In this document: positions 43,949 through 53,379 of the stretch, piece after piece | Layout of the letters: each line of letters opens with the position of its first letter | Numbering within the stretch: position 1 is the first letter of the stretch | Assembly (NCBI GenBank): GCA_028278205.1 | Contig: JANQES010000091.1 | Location: 1-64,000 of the forward strand | Length of the DNA: 64,000 bases | Direction: 5' to 3' | Source: Rhodothermales bacterium | GTDB taxonomy: Bacteria; Bacteroidota; Rhodothermia; Rhodothermales; Bin80 | The notes under the pieces: model-generated | Database searches by the model: none | What the model was told of the DNA's origin: nothing | Seen by the model: the letters and a program-made list of their open reading frames with translations, nothing else | Translations under genes and position numbers: made by a program

Positions 43949-46837
43949 TTAACGAACCAACACCATCGTCTTCGTCTCGATGCGGTTGCCGGTTTGGAGG
44001 CGGTAGACGTACGGGCCGCTGGGCAGAGGACCCGCGTCGAAGACCACTTCGTGCGTGCCGCCGGGTATGAACGCATCCACCAAAACCGCCACGCGGCGGC
44101 CCAGCACGTCGAACACGTCGAGGCGCACGGGGCCGGCTTCGGCCAGGCGGTAGCGTATCGTCGTGGCGGGGTTGAACGGGTTGGGATAATTCTGCTCCAG
44201 ATGGAACGTCTCCGGCACGTCCGCCGCGTCTTCCACTGCCACCGTGATCAGACCCGGCTCAGGCGGCGTGATGCGCCGGCTCGTGTAAACGTGAAACGCA
44301 CCCGGATCGAGCGTTGTCGACCGGCTGCCCGTCACATCCAGCGAATCACCGGAGAAGAAGTCGTACCAGAACCTCGGCGGGTTCGAAAATCGGGCGATGT
44401 TGGCGCCTTCGGTGACACCGAAGTTACCGACGATCTCGACCTCCATCTCCGGATGCGAAAGGTGGATGCGCTTGACGGCGTCGTCGAGATCCAACGTAAC
44501 CTGCGTTTCGGTGCTGCGGAAGACCTCGTGCTCGTTGCGCAGGTTGATCAGCGCCGCCCACGCCTGGTAGAGTTTCTGGCGGAGCGGATCGTCGCGGTAA
44601 TCCCAGCGGATGGGTTTGGGGCTGGTGCGTCCGGGCGCGAAGGGCGGGCAGTCGTTGTCGCGGAGGCACTGCTCGCCCCGGTCGCCGTAGCCGTAGCCCA
44701 ACTCGCCGAACTGCCACATCATGCGGGGTCCGGGCAGCAGGAAAAAGAACGCGCCCGCCATCTTCATGCGGTCGAGAGCGGTGGGCAAATTCCGCACGTT
44801 ATAGGTGCCGAAATTCTCGTTGAGACTGGGATCGCAGCCGTCGCCGAAGCTGCGCTCGCACGCGCCGAAGCTGATGTTCCTGAACATGAGCCACTGCTCG
44901 TCGTGGCTTTCCATGTACGAGATCGTGTGTGGCACGGGCCAGCCTCTGCCTCCGGGGCCGTAATAGGCATGCGAAAAGTCGGACTTCCCGCCGTCGTGGT
45001 AGCCCATCGTGGCCTCGTTATAATTGAAGTTGGCGTTGTTCCAGAGCATCATTCCCGGCTTGCCCTCGTCCATGCCGTAGGTGGCCAGTTCGCGTTCTTC
45101 GCGGTCTTCGGCGAAGTGCTCTAAGATGACGTACGCGTCCGGATCGACGGCCCAGATCTGGTCAGCCATGCGCTTGAGCAGGGCGATACGCGAGGCGTCG
45201 TAATTGCCCCAGGCGCCGACGTTGCCGCCCGTGTTGCGCTGCGTGAAGCCCTTCGAAAGATCAAACCGGAAACCGTCTACCTTGAACTCGGTCAGCCAGT
45301 AGGCATTGACGCGGTCGAGCCAGTATTGCGTGTAGGGATCCTCGTGATTGAGATCGAAAAAGACGTTGAACGGATGCCGGGCCGGGACGTTGATCCACGG
45401 ATTAGTGTCCGTCGCGCCGAAGAGTTCGATCAGCGGCGAGGGCAGGTCGACGTGGTTGTAGACGACGTCGAGGATCACGGCGATGCCGCGCTGATGGGCC
45501 TCGTCGATGAAGCGTCTGAGGTCGTCGGCAGGGCCGTAGTATTTGTCCGGGGCGAAATAAAACTGCGGCTGATACCCCCAGTTGATGTTGCCTCCGAATT
45601 CCGCGATGGGCATCAACTCGATGGCGTTGACGCCGAGGCGGTCGAAGTAATCGAGCGTATCGACGAGCGTGGCGTAGTCGTGCGCCGCGACGAAATCGCG
45701 CAGCAGCATTTCGTAGATCACCAACTCGCCCTGCGGCGGCCTTTCAAAATCCTCGACGACCCACGGATACGCATCGCGCCCCGGCTGAAGCACCGAGACG
45801 AGGCCCTGCGTCTGCCCCTCCGGATAGGGTTTCAGGTTGGGATACGTCGCCTCCGGAATGAACGGATCGTTGCCCGGATCGAGGATCTTTTCTGAATACA
45901 AATCGGCCATGCGCAACTCGCCGTCTACGAGGAATTGATAAGCATATTCCTGCGTGGCGTTGAGATTGTCGATTTCCAGCCACCAGTGTACGCTGTCGTC
46001 GCGAATCACGTCGCGTTTCATCAAGAACGCGTCGTCGATCTGCCAGTTGTTGAAATCGCCGAGGACGTGGACGAAGCATTTGCCGGGCGCAAAAAGCGAG
46101 AGCGCGGCTTTCGTCGGGTCGTTGTCGAAATAGGTGATGCCGTCGCGGATGTCGGCGGGACGGGCGGCCTCCTGAATGGCCGGCGGGACGACGCCTACCT
46201 CCACGCTCGCCGTGCCGCCCACGGCATCGGTGGCCGTGAGTTTGAATTGCAAGGCGCAGACCACCGGCTCCGGCAATTCGTACCGGAAGATGCTCTTCTC
46301 GGCATCAAAAAACGGCAGCCCGTCCTGCGCCACCCCGTTGATCTCGAACGTCAACGCCGTGATGTCCTCCGATCCAAAAACCCCGGCGGAGACTTCCACG
46401 ATTTCGCCGTCCTCATTCTGCCGGCGGGCCGGTTGAAAAACCATCGGATCGGTGATGGTGACGACGGAGTTGTTGTTGTCGTTGACATTAATGCGGTCGT
46501 TGAACGGATCGGAAATCCACTGCCACTCCGACCCCGACCCGTTAAAGTGAAAGTGCACCTTGTACTGGTAATCCTGCCCCACCTGAAGCGCCGTCGTGTA
46601 GAGCCACTGGTCGAGGTCGGTGTCGAGGGTCATCAGCGAGGGCGCGCCGATGGCGATCTGCCCGCCATTGTTCGGCCCCCAGCCATTGAACTCGCCGGGC
46701 AAAAACACCCGCATAAAATTGTCGCCGGGCTGCTCGACGTAGCGAAACGTGACGTCGAGCGTCTGCGCATAGGCAGGCACGAGCCCGGCCCCGACGAGGC
46801 CGAGCACCACCAAAAAGCGGATAAACGGACGATGCAT
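43949..46837 (-). CDS. Secreted multidomain GH13 amylase with CBM48-like modules and T9SS sorting domain
   Basis: 962 residues. Start at 46837 has Shine-Dalgarno AGGAGG seven bases upstream; signal peptide MHRPFIRFLVVLGLVGAGLVPAYA. Residues about 25-135 and 230-330 are beta modules of the CBM48/E-set type (VFLPGEFNGWGP, VHVLGDFNNWQ). The GH13 barrel follows (about 370-800): VIYEMLLRDFV, VILDVVYNHVD, nucleophile VDGFRFDLSKGF, acid/base VILEHFAED, stabiliser YMESHDEQW. A type A sorting domain (LEQNYPNPFNPATTIRY ... KTMVLVR) ends the protein, so it should be placed on the cell surface by the T9SS. Four extra cysteines lie in a C-rich insertion (ACERSFGDGCDP, QCLRDNDCPP). Confidence 0.95.
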   Translation of the reverse strand: MHRPFIRFLVVLGLVGAGLVPAYAQTLDVTFRYVEQPGDNFMRVFLPGEFNGWGPNNGGQIAIGAPSLMTLDTDLDQWLYTTALQVGQDYQYKVHFHFNGSGSEWQWISDPFNDRINVNDNNNSVVTITDPMVFQPARRQNEDGEIVEVSAGVFGSEDITALTFEINGVAQDGLPFFDAEKSIFRYELPEPVVCALQFKLTATDAVGGTASVEVGVVPPAIQEAARPADIRDGITYFDNDPTKAALSLFAPGKCFVHVLGDFNNWQIDDAFLMKRDVIRDDSVHWWLEIDNLNATQEYAYQFLVDGELRMADLYSEKILDPGNDPFIPEATYPNLKPYPEGQTQGLVSVLQPGRDAYPWVVEDFERPPQGELVIYEMLLRDFVAAHDYATLVDTLDYFDRLGVNAIELMPIAEFGGNINWGYQPQFYFAPDKYYGPADDLRRFIDEAHQRGIAVILDVVYNHVDLPSPLIELFGATDTNPWINVPARHPFNVFFDLNHEDPYTQYWLDRVNAYWLTEFKVDGFRFDLSKGFTQRNTGGNVGAWGNYDASRIALLKRMADQIWAVDPDAYVILEHFAEDREERELATYGMDEGKPGMMLWNNANFNYNEATMGYHDGGKSDFSHAYYGPGGRGWPVPHTISYMESHDEQWLMFRNISFGACERSFGDGCDPSLNENFGTYNVRNLPTALDRMKMAGAFFFLLPGPRMMWQFGELGYGYGDRGEQCLRDNDCPPFAPGRTSPKPIRWDYRDDPLRQKLYQAWAALINLRNEHEVFRSTETQVTLDLDDAVKRIHLSHPEMEVEIVGNFGVTEGANIARFSNPPRFWYDFFSGDSLDVTGSRSTTLDPGAFHVYTSRRITPPEPGLITVAVEDAADVPETFHLEQNYPNPFNPATTIRYRLAEAGPVRLDVFDVLGRRVAVLVDAFIPGGTHEVVFDAGPLPSGPYVYRLQTGNRIETKTMVLVR

Positions 46838-46850
46838 GGGTGTTCCTCCT

Positions 46851-46877
46851 CTTGCGTACTGCGTAATGCGTCTTGTG
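46851..46877. repeat. GTACTGCGTAATGCG word array
   Basis: CTTGCGTACTGCGTAATGCG with a following TCTTGTG: three variants of TGCGTAAT in the leader of the surface amylase gene, just 5' of its Shine-Dalgarno site. The same words occur at 61315-61348. Confidence 0.6.
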
Positions 46878-46897
46878 TGATGTCATCGTGCCGGCAC

Positions 46898-47012
46898 CGA
46901 AAATTCCCCCTTCGAAGGGGGACAGCGGCGCGCAGCGAAGGCGGAGCGGCGCAGGGGGATGTTGACGAAGCCTGCTAAGAGGTTGTCAGCCAGGCTTTGC
47001 AACGGCGCCATG
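46898..47012. repeat. 160-base element, copy 2, right arm lost
   Basis: Begins CGAAAATTCCCCCTTCGAAG and continues through GCGAAGGCGGAGCGGCGCAG and GGGGGATGTTGACGAAGCC, as in the copy at 50614. The complementary right half is missing after the loop (AAGCCTGC ... GCAGG/GGCTTTGC-type pairing remains). It abuts the stop of the GH13 gene at 47013. Confidence 0.8.
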
Positions 47013-48428
47013 TCACTCCACCCGCAGCAACCGAAAATCGTACGGCCCCAGCGAGAGCGTCTGGCCGCTGATGACGGGTTCTTCCCGCAAAACGTCCATC
47101 AGCCGGTCGCCCTGAAGCGCTGTCGGCAGCGTCACGGCTGCGCTCCGGGGGCGGGTGTTGACGGCCACGAGCAGTTGTTCGGTGGCCGCCGTGCGGGCAA
47201 AGAGCATCACGTCGTCGTTGTCCGGGGCGAAAGGCGTGAAGCTGCCCTGCCGCAGCGCCGCGCTCTCGGCGTAGAGGTCGAAGAAATCGCCGTAGAACGT
47301 CCTCATCTCCGGGTTTTGCGACCAGTCGTAGGCGGTCTGTTCGAAAAACGGGACGGGGCTATCCTGGCCGGTCTCCTGCCCATTGTAGAGCAGCGGCACG
47401 CCGGGCAACGTATGCGCCAGCACCGACGCAGCGCGAGCGCCCTCCTGCCCGCCGAAGAGTTGCGGCGGCGTCGCATCCCAGGCCGTCTCGTCGTGGTTGG
47501 TGGTAAAGCGCAGGCGGTGGGCGCCTTCGGGCAGTGCCGCGTCTACCTCGCGCACGAGGGTCCTCAATTCAGAGACCGGCGCGCCCTCCCAGACGGCCTT
47601 CAGCGTTTGGTAAAACGGCCAGGCATACGTCAGATCGAAACCCACGCGGTGCAGGCCCGGATCCTCCGACTCGGCCAGCATCAGGACCGGCTTGACCTGC
47701 CGCACCGCCGCGATGGCGTCTTTCCAGAAGTCGAACGGCACCCAGCCGGCCACGTCGCAGCGGTAGCCGTCGATGTCAAACTCTTCGACCCAGTAGCGCA
47801 TGACGCCCGTCATCTCGGCGCGCAGGGCCCGGTTGTCGTAGTTGAGGTCGGCCACGTCGGTCCAGTCGGTGAGGTTGTCGTTGGGATCGAGCGGCACGGT
47901 GATGCCGCCGTCGGGGCCGGGCGTGTACCAGTCCGGATGCTCGGTGATCCAGGGATGATCCCAGGCAGTGTGGTTGGCTACCAGATCGAGGATGAGATAC
48001 ATCCCCTCGGCATGGACGGCGCCGACGAGCGCTTTGAAATCCTCCTTCGTGCCATATTCAGGATTGACATCATAAAAATCCCGCACCGCGTACGGCGAGC
48101 CCAGCACCCCCTTGCGTTCTTCGATGCCGATGGGATGGATCGGCATCAGCCAGATCGTCGTGACGCCGAGTTCTTTGAGTTCGCCCAGGCGCGGAATGAT
48201 GGCCCGGAACGTCCCTTCCTCGGTGAAATCAGGGACGAAGAGTTCATAAAGCACCGCGTCGTCGATCCACGCAGGCCGCGCGGCGACGGTCTCCGTGAGG
48301 ATGCCTTCCTCGCCGGTCTGCCCGCCCGGCGCCTCGCTGCATCCCGCCATCGCGAAAAACCAGAGAGCGGTGAACAAGAGCAGCGAACAACGCAACACGA
48401 TGGTTCGGATGGGCAATACCAAATCCAT
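47013..48428 (-). CDS. GH13 alpha-glucan hydrolase lipoprotein
   Basis: 471 residues from ATG 48428 (MDLVLPIRTIVLRCSLLLFT, lipobox FAMAGC). An open frame upstream to 48623 passes through the palindrome at 48459 and is not used. The GH13 barrel starts at DDAVLYELFVPDF. Motifs: LGVTTIWLMPIHPIG, LILDLVANHTAWDHPW, nucleophile IDGYRCDVAGWVP, acid/base LMLAESEDPG, stabiliser TTNHDETAWD. It lacks extra carbohydrate-binding modules and ends in a short beta domain. Likely a periplasmic or outer-membrane-anchored maltodextrin hydrolase. Confidence 0.93.
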   Translation of the reverse strand: MDLVLPIRTIVLRCSLLLFTALWFFAMAGCSEAPGGQTGEEGILTETVAARPAWIDDAVLYELFVPDFTEEGTFRAIIPRLGELKELGVTTIWLMPIHPIGIEERKGVLGSPYAVRDFYDVNPEYGTKEDFKALVGAVHAEGMYLILDLVANHTAWDHPWITEHPDWYTPGPDGGITVPLDPNDNLTDWTDVADLNYDNRALRAEMTGVMRYWVEEFDIDGYRCDVAGWVPFDFWKDAIAAVRQVKPVLMLAESEDPGLHRVGFDLTYAWPFYQTLKAVWEGAPVSELRTLVREVDAALPEGAHRLRFTTNHDETAWDATPPQLFGGQEGARAASVLAHTLPGVPLLYNGQETGQDSPVPFFEQTAYDWSQNPEMRTFYGDFFDLYAESAALRQGSFTPFAPDNDDVMLFARTAATEQLLVAVNTRPRSAAVTLPTALQGDRLMDVLREEPVISGQTLSLGPYDFRLLRVE

Positions 48429-48458
48429 TTGAAAACTTGCCTTATCAGTTGCAACAGA

Positions 48459-48522
48459 AGTACATCCCGTTCGCCGAACGGGACCCTCAACGCTCGATCC
48501 CGTTCGGCGAACGGGACGTACT
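48459..48522. repeat. Nested palindrome of CCGTTCGCCGAACGG units
   Basis: Two small palindromes, CCCGTTCGCCGAACGGG and CCCGTTCGGCGAACGGG, are themselves arranged as inverted arms within AGTACAT ... ACGTACT. It lies in the leader of the GH13 gene at 47013. Confidence 0.85.
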
Positions 48523-48579
48523 TTCGTGCCATTATTCAACATCACAACGGCCAAAAGGCAATTTCGAATTCGAATTCCA

Positions 48580-50613
48580 TCATTCTCGCGGCGCCGAGAG
48601 GCTGGCGAGCAGGCGCCGGCCATCCTGGTGTTCGGGCGCCAGTTGAAGCAGGCGCATCACCGTCTCGCGGGCTTGCTCCAACTGGCCGGAGAGGGCATAA
48701 GCGCCGCTGAGATTATAAAGAGCTTGTTGGTTTTCCGGGTCGAGGGCTACGGCGCGTGTCAGGTGTTCGATGGCCTTGTTGCGGTCGCCCCGCTCCAGCA
48801 AAATGCTACCGATCATACGCTGCGCCATCGCCGACTCCTCGATATCGTTCGAGACCGTGAAATAGGTCATGGCTTCGTCGTAGCGGCGCTGTAAGACCAG
48901 AATATTGCCGGCGGCGAGGTACGGCTGCGGCAGAAACGGATATTGCTGGATATGCACCAGCGCCGCCTGCAACGCGCTGTGGTAGTCGCCCTGCTCCTGG
49001 TAATAGCGCCGTAGCGCGTCGGTGGCTTCTTGCCAGCCCACCTTCCGGTAATACAGATCGAGGGCGATCTGCTCGACGGGGTTGCGCGCCTTCACCGTGT
49101 CCATCGTGTTCACGACGACGCCGGGCGGCTGAAACGGCCAGGTGCCCATCAACTGGCGGATGCGGTAGACGCCGTAGAGCGAATCGATGGGCGTAAGCAA
49201 GACCTCTTTGCGCGCCCTCACCGTAGGCACAACGCGATCCCACGAACCGATCAGCCGCGCCTCGGCCAGCGCCTTGTAAAACGCATCGGCGATGAGGAAA
49301 TAGCCATCCACATTCGGGTGCAGGTGCTCCATCATCAGATCAGAGCCGATGATGCCGTTCCGCGCGGCCTGCGCCAGCGCCGCCTGCGTCTCGACGACGC
49401 CGACGCCGGCCCGCTCAGCTTCTTCCCGAATAATCTGGTTGATGGCTTCCGGCGCGCGGAAACGAAGCTGGTCTCGATCTTTAGCCGCGAGGTAGGCCGC
49501 CCGCGCCTCGTCGTAGCGTCCCCCGGTGTCAAGGAGGCGGGCTTTGGCGTAAAAAGCATCGGCGGCGAGGCTGTCCATCCGGATGACCTCGTCAAGAATG
49601 GAGAGAGCTTCTTGCAGGTTGCCTTGTTGCGCAGCGTTTTGCGCCTGCCGGTACAGCATCTTCCGGGCCTCGGCATCAGTGCCGGGGACAAGGTCGCTGA
49701 TGAAAGGCGCGTGCGTACGCTCGTTGCTGGCGAGCGTGCCGATAAAAACGGGAATGCCGCGTTCCCGGTAGCGCGCCATCAGATCGCGCAGGTTGCCGCG
49801 AAACTGCGCCAGGCCGCGTCCATAGAGCGCCGAGCCGTAGGCAATCTTTTGCTCGCCCACCATCCGGTCCATCAGCGTGGCGCCGGGCCGTTCGCCTTGC
49901 GCACGCCCGCCGAAGAGCGATCCGGCTCCGGCCAGCACGGCGCGAAGCCCCTGCACGATGCGCAGGTTGCGCAGGCCCAGATACAGGTTGACCATCGCGC
50001 GGTTCTGCCCCAACGTCTCGGCAGAACCGACGCCGAGCGCGCCGTAGAACTCGTTGTGCCCGGCATAGATCAGCACGGCATCCGGCTCCTGCGCGATGAT
50101 CTCGTCGGCAAAGTCGAGGAGCGTGTAGGAGTTGACCGCCGCCATGGCCGTGTTGACCACCTCGATGGGGCGTTCGGGGAAGGTCTGTTGCAGGCGTTGA
50201 CCCAGCATCCGCGAGAAGCTGCCGCCGTGGTAGAAAGGATAGCCGGCGGCGCTGGATCCGCCCTGCACGAAGACGCGGAAGATGCTGCTGTCTTTCTCAG
50301 CTTTGAACGCGTCGCCCAGGCTCGTGGGCACGCGTTCTTGCCGGGTGAAATAGCGCCAGCCTACGTCCCGGTTCTGCGCCATATAGGCCGGATACCCGGA
50401 GATCGGCTTGAACAGCGGATACGAATCGCCATAGCCGGCCAGCCGGAGCACGCCTTCGAGCACGACAAAAAAGAGCACAGGCATCAGCCACATCACCACG
50501 CTGAAGAGGCGACGCTTCCCGGCGGAGAGGGGCGCTTCGGTCTGTGTCTTCGGCTTGCTCACAGGGCAGGCAGCGTTAATCTTCGATATTAAACTGGGTG
50601 ATCGTGTTGCCAT
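48580..50613 (-). CDS. SGNH/GDSL-type hydrolase with TPR repeats, membrane-anchored
   Basis: 677 residues from ATG 50613 (MATRSPSLISK). One membrane segment (about residues 35-58, VVMWLMPVLFFVVLEGVLRL). The periplasmic SGNH domain has a block I variant VFVQGGSSAAGYPF (Ser where GDS has Asp-Ser), block III IYAGHNEFYG and block V EHLHPNVDGY. Two TPR regions: a short one inside the hydrolase domain (QNAAQQGNLQEALSILDEVI) and several repeats at the C-terminus (GDRNKAIEHLTRAVALDPEN). Family members act on glycan acyl groups, but the real substrate is not known. The upstream open frame to 50721 is encoded by the repeat element. Its start has the G-run of that element as the only Shine-Dalgarno-like sequence. 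Confidence 0.85.
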   Translation of the reverse strand: MATRSPSLISKINAACPVSKPKTQTEAPLSAGKRRLFSVVMWLMPVLFFVVLEGVLRLAGYGDSYPLFKPISGYPAYMAQNRDVGWRYFTRQERVPTSLGDAFKAEKDSSIFRVFVQGGSSAAGYPFYHGGSFSRMLGQRLQQTFPERPIEVVNTAMAAVNSYTLLDFADEIIAQEPDAVLIYAGHNEFYGALGVGSAETLGQNRAMVNLYLGLRNLRIVQGLRAVLAGAGSLFGGRAQGERPGATLMDRMVGEQKIAYGSALYGRGLAQFRGNLRDLMARYRERGIPVFIGTLASNERTHAPFISDLVPGTDAEARKMLYRQAQNAAQQGNLQEALSILDEVIRMDSLAADAFYAKARLLDTGGRYDEARAAYLAAKDRDQLRFRAPEAINQIIREEAERAGVGVVETQAALAQAARNGIIGSDLMMEHLHPNVDGYFLIADAFYKALAEARLIGSWDRVVPTVRARKEVLLTPIDSLYGVYRIRQLMGTWPFQPPGVVVNTMDTVKARNPVEQIALDLYYRKVGWQEATDALRRYYQEQGDYHSALQAALVHIQQYPFLPQPYLAAGNILVLQRRYDEAMTYFTVSNDIEESAMAQRMIGSILLERGDRNKAIEHLTRAVALDPENQQALYNLSGAYALSGQLEQARETVMRLLQLAPEHQDGRRLLASLSAPRE

Positions 50614-50767
50614 CGAAAATTCCCCCTTTGAAGGGGGACAGCGACGCGCAGCGAAGGCGGAGCGGCGCAGGGGGATGTTCGTGCAGCCTGAGAAGAGGTT
50701 TTTAGAAGGTCGCACGAACATCCCCCGCCCCTCCTTCGTCGGGGCACCCCCTTCAAAGGGGGACTTT
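50614..50767. repeat. 160-base element with CCCCCTTTGAAGGGGG ends, copy 3
   Basis: Complete copy: CGAAAATTCCCCCTTTGAAG at the left, CCCCCTTCAAAGGGGG at the right, and inner GGGGGATGTTCGTGC / GCACGAACATCCCCC arms around a loop at about 50688-50707. It starts one base before the ATG of the SGNH gene. Confidence 0.9.
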
Positions 50768-50901
50768 ACGGGGGTGCCCGCTTTAACCCGATTTAACTAT
50801 CAAAGAGCATCAGAGAACGGACATAAAAACCAGCGCCGGGGCCGGCGGACGTGCAAAGCCACCGGCCCCGGCAACACGGTTTTAGGTTCGAAAACGCGCG
50901 G

Positions 50902-53019
50902 TTATTTGATCAACAACATGCGCTTCGTCATGACCTGATTGCCGGCCTCCAGGCGGTAGATGTACACACCGCTGGCCAGGCGGCTGGCATCGAAGGTCAC
51001 CTGATAGGTAGCCGGCGGCTGCGTCGCATCGACGAGCGTCTCTACGAGCCGGCCCAGCATGTCGTAGACGCGGATCTTGACGTTCTGCGTCCGCGTGATG
51101 GCGTACTCGAACGTGGTGGTCGGGTTGAACGGGTTGGGGTAGTTCTGGCCCAACGCAATCGTCGAGGGCACCTCGTCGTTGACGGCTTCGACGCCGACGG
51201 TCACCGGGTTCTGTTCGAAGGCGCCCGTAAATGGCCCGCCTTCCGGACGGAACGTCTCCTGGGGGAAGTCCCAGGAGGGCGGCCAGGAGCCGTCGGCGTT
51301 AGGCGCGATGAAGCGCGTGCGCCGTCGTCCTTCGCCGGCAGTGCCGCCCTCCGGCTCGATGAAGAACTGCCCATCGGCCCCATAGGCATACTGATACTGG
51401 ATGGCGCCGTAGGTGAGCCCCCGGAAGGTCAGCGTGCCCGTGTAGATCATGTCGTTGTCATCGTCGGTGAGCTGGAAGATCCTGGCAAACGACGCCAGAT
51501 TGATCCCGTCGCCCAACGTTGGGTCATCGTCGCGTGGGGTCAGTTCGTAGCCCTGCGTGATGGCCCAGAACGGCTCGGCGATGCGGATCGAGACGGTGTC
51601 GGAGGCCGGCTCGAAGGGATCCGACTGGTTCGCCAGGGCCGGGCTCATGTCTACCGAGAAATTGACATCGACGTTGGCGCCGTCGGGGATGATGTTGCCG
51701 TCGTAGATGTCGTTGAAGCGGAAGACCGGGAGATCCTGGAAATCGTTCTCAAGGCCTTCAAAGATGAACGTCCGGTTGGCGCCCTGGGTCGAGATAGGCT
51801 CCTCCCAGCCGCTGGGAATCACCTCAACACCGCCGAACTCTGCCCGGAAGAGCGAATCGTTCAGGTTGAGGAAGAATTTGTAGTTGCGTTCTGTCAGGGG
51901 GATGGCCGTGATCGGGATCGCCTGCTCGAAGACGGACTCGCCGGGCGCGCGTAACAGCAGACAGTCATCCGGGTTGTCGCAGTCCCATCCGTTAAAGTCG
52001 CCGCGCACTTCCAGGGTATCGCCGCGCGCGACGTCGAAGAGGCCGAGGTCTTCCAGCGGGCTCAAATCGACCGAGAAGATGACGGCGGACGCGACGGGCT
52101 CGGTGCTCGTGGGCGGCGTGTTGCCGAGGTAGACCCATTGCAGCGTCGAGTCGTCTTCCGGAATGGTGAAGGTGCGGTTGTTTCCGCTGAGGTTTGCGTC
52201 TTCCCATCCCAGGTTGCCATCGTCGAGGACGGCGTCGTCGATGACAAACTTATAGGCCTGCTCCGTCCCAGCGGCTGAGGTAGGATAGTAGGCCACGCCG
52301 GAGTAGATGTTGTAGCCGGCCACATTGTCGTTGGTGGACTCGCGGTCCAGGACGAGGTTGGTACTGCCCCAATCGAGCATACTCGCGCTGCCGAGGTTGT
52401 CGCCCCGGACGCCGATGTTTTGATCGGGCGAGCTGGCGCTGGGGTCATAGCCCAACTCTTCCGAATGCGGGCCAAACATCGCCACGCGGAACCAGATGGC
52501 GATGGAGTCTTCCTTCGCCTCCCAGGGCCGCCAGTCGTAATCGCCCCGGTCTTGTTCAGCGCCCCGGTATTCACTCTGCGCCTCGAAGAAATGCACCGTG
52601 CTCAAGGGCACGCCGGTATTGGTGGTGTCGCCCGTGCCGACGGGGATTTCGGGGTTGGGATCAGCCTCCCAGCCGTTGAGCCCGGCGTCTTCGGCCTGCT
52701 GCGAGTAGAACTTGAAGACCAGATTGGTGGTGTCGGCCACTTCAAAAGTGACCCGCCAGTAGTCGCCGCCGATGTTCTCCGGCTCGATGGTGCTGACGTC
52801 GCCCCAGTCGATCATGTTGCCATCGACCAGCGTGAAGGGCGCTGTGCCGTTGCCGGCGCCGCGCACCTCAATGAAGCTGTCCGTCCTGATCGTGTCGGCG
52901 ACGGTGGCGGTGTTGAGTGTGAGGGTTACCGTCCGGTTTTGGCCGTAGGCCGTCCCGGCAAGGCAGGCCGTAACCAGAAGCAGGCCCAGCCATCGGCAGT
53001 ACGTGGTAGCGATTCTCAT
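50902..53019 (-). CDS. Secreted CBM-like starch-binding protein with T9SS sorting domain
   Basis: About 705 residues from ATG 53019, with Shine-Dalgarno GGAGGA eight bases upstream; signal peptide ending GTAYGQ. Three or four beta modules follow in series. The clearest (about residues 315-430) has FSVDLSPLEDLGLFDVARGD and LEVRGDFNGWD, as in starch-binding E-set/CBM20-like modules; others carry VRGDNLGSASMLDWG and VEVRGAGNGTAPF-like forms of the same pattern, with trailing (N)NRTF(T/I) strands. No catalytic domain. The C-terminus LGQNYPNPFNPTTTFEYAI ... KRMLLIK is a type A sorting domain. It may play the role of SusE/SusF in this locus. Confidence 0.87.
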   Translation of the reverse strand: MRIATTYCRWLGLLLVTACLAGTAYGQNRTVTLTLNTATVADTIRTDSFIEVRGAGNGTAPFTLVDGNMIDWGDVSTIEPENIGGDYWRVTFEVADTTNLVFKFYSQQAEDAGLNGWEADPNPEIPVGTGDTTNTGVPLSTVHFFEAQSEYRGAEQDRGDYDWRPWEAKEDSIAIWFRVAMFGPHSEELGYDPSASSPDQNIGVRGDNLGSASMLDWGSTNLVLDRESTNDNVAGYNIYSGVAYYPTSAAGTEQAYKFVIDDAVLDDGNLGWEDANLSGNNRTFTIPEDDSTLQWVYLGNTPPTSTEPVASAVIFSVDLSPLEDLGLFDVARGDTLEVRGDFNGWDCDNPDDCLLLRAPGESVFEQAIPITAIPLTERNYKFFLNLNDSLFRAEFGGVEVIPSGWEEPISTQGANRTFIFEGLENDFQDLPVFRFNDIYDGNIIPDGANVDVNFSVDMSPALANQSDPFEPASDTVSIRIAEPFWAITQGYELTPRDDDPTLGDGINLASFARIFQLTDDDNDMIYTGTLTFRGLTYGAIQYQYAYGADGQFFIEPEGGTAGEGRRRTRFIAPNADGSWPPSWDFPQETFRPEGGPFTGAFEQNPVTVGVEAVNDEVPSTIALGQNYPNPFNPTTTFEYAITRTQNVKIRVYDMLGRLVETLVDATQPPATYQVTFDASRLASGVYIYRLEAGNQVMTKRMLLIK

Positions 53020-53067
53020 TGGAGTCTTCCTCCGTGTTGTGATGAAGTGTCGCATCAAGTCAACCAT

Positions 53068-53379
53068 CCGATCCGAGACGCCGCCGGTCGGGTCGGGCCG
53101 TCTGCACTCAGACAGGCGCGGCGGCGTCGGTTGCGGATGGAATGAATCTATGTAAACCCGCAGGTAACGGACAAGCGTCGTCGTTGCCTCAGGGCGTCAA
53201 AGAAACCGTATCAGTAGCGCAAGGGTGTTGACGTGTAGGAAACAACCGCCCCCTTGAGGGGGCTGTCGCGCAGCGACTGGGGGGTGTAAACAAGCCGCGT
53301 TACACCCTCCGGCCCTGCGGGCCACCTCCCTCAGGGGAGGGGTTGTTTAGCCTCACCAACACAACAAAGAACACTACCT
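53068..53379. other. 312-base gap between the PorV-type gene and the CBM-like gene
   Basis: 53068-53239 has no gene or clear motif and may contain a promoter for the CBM-like gene. 53240-53350 is an inverted repeat listed separately. No open frame of interest. Confidence 0.5.
53240..53350. repeat. Inverted repeat CAACCGCCCCCTTGAGGGGG ... CAGGGGAGGGGTTGTTT
   Basis: Outer arms AAACAACCGCCCCCTTGAGG and CCTCAGGGGAGGGGTTGTTT, inner arms GGGGGTGTAAAC and GTTACACCCTCC, with small palindromes GTCGCGCAGCGAC and GGCCCTGCGGGCC. Similar in design to the 160-base element, but with different words. Confidence 0.85.

Noticed and set aside
48429-48623. N-terminal extension of the GH13 lipoprotein through the palindrome at 48459
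   Set aside because: The ATG at 48428 begins a good lipoprotein signal; the extension has no signal character.
50614-50721. N-terminal extension of the SGNH protein through the repeat element
   Set aside because: Unlike the two genes at 54480 and 58494, this one has a proper ATG at 50613 after the element, so the extension need not be translated.
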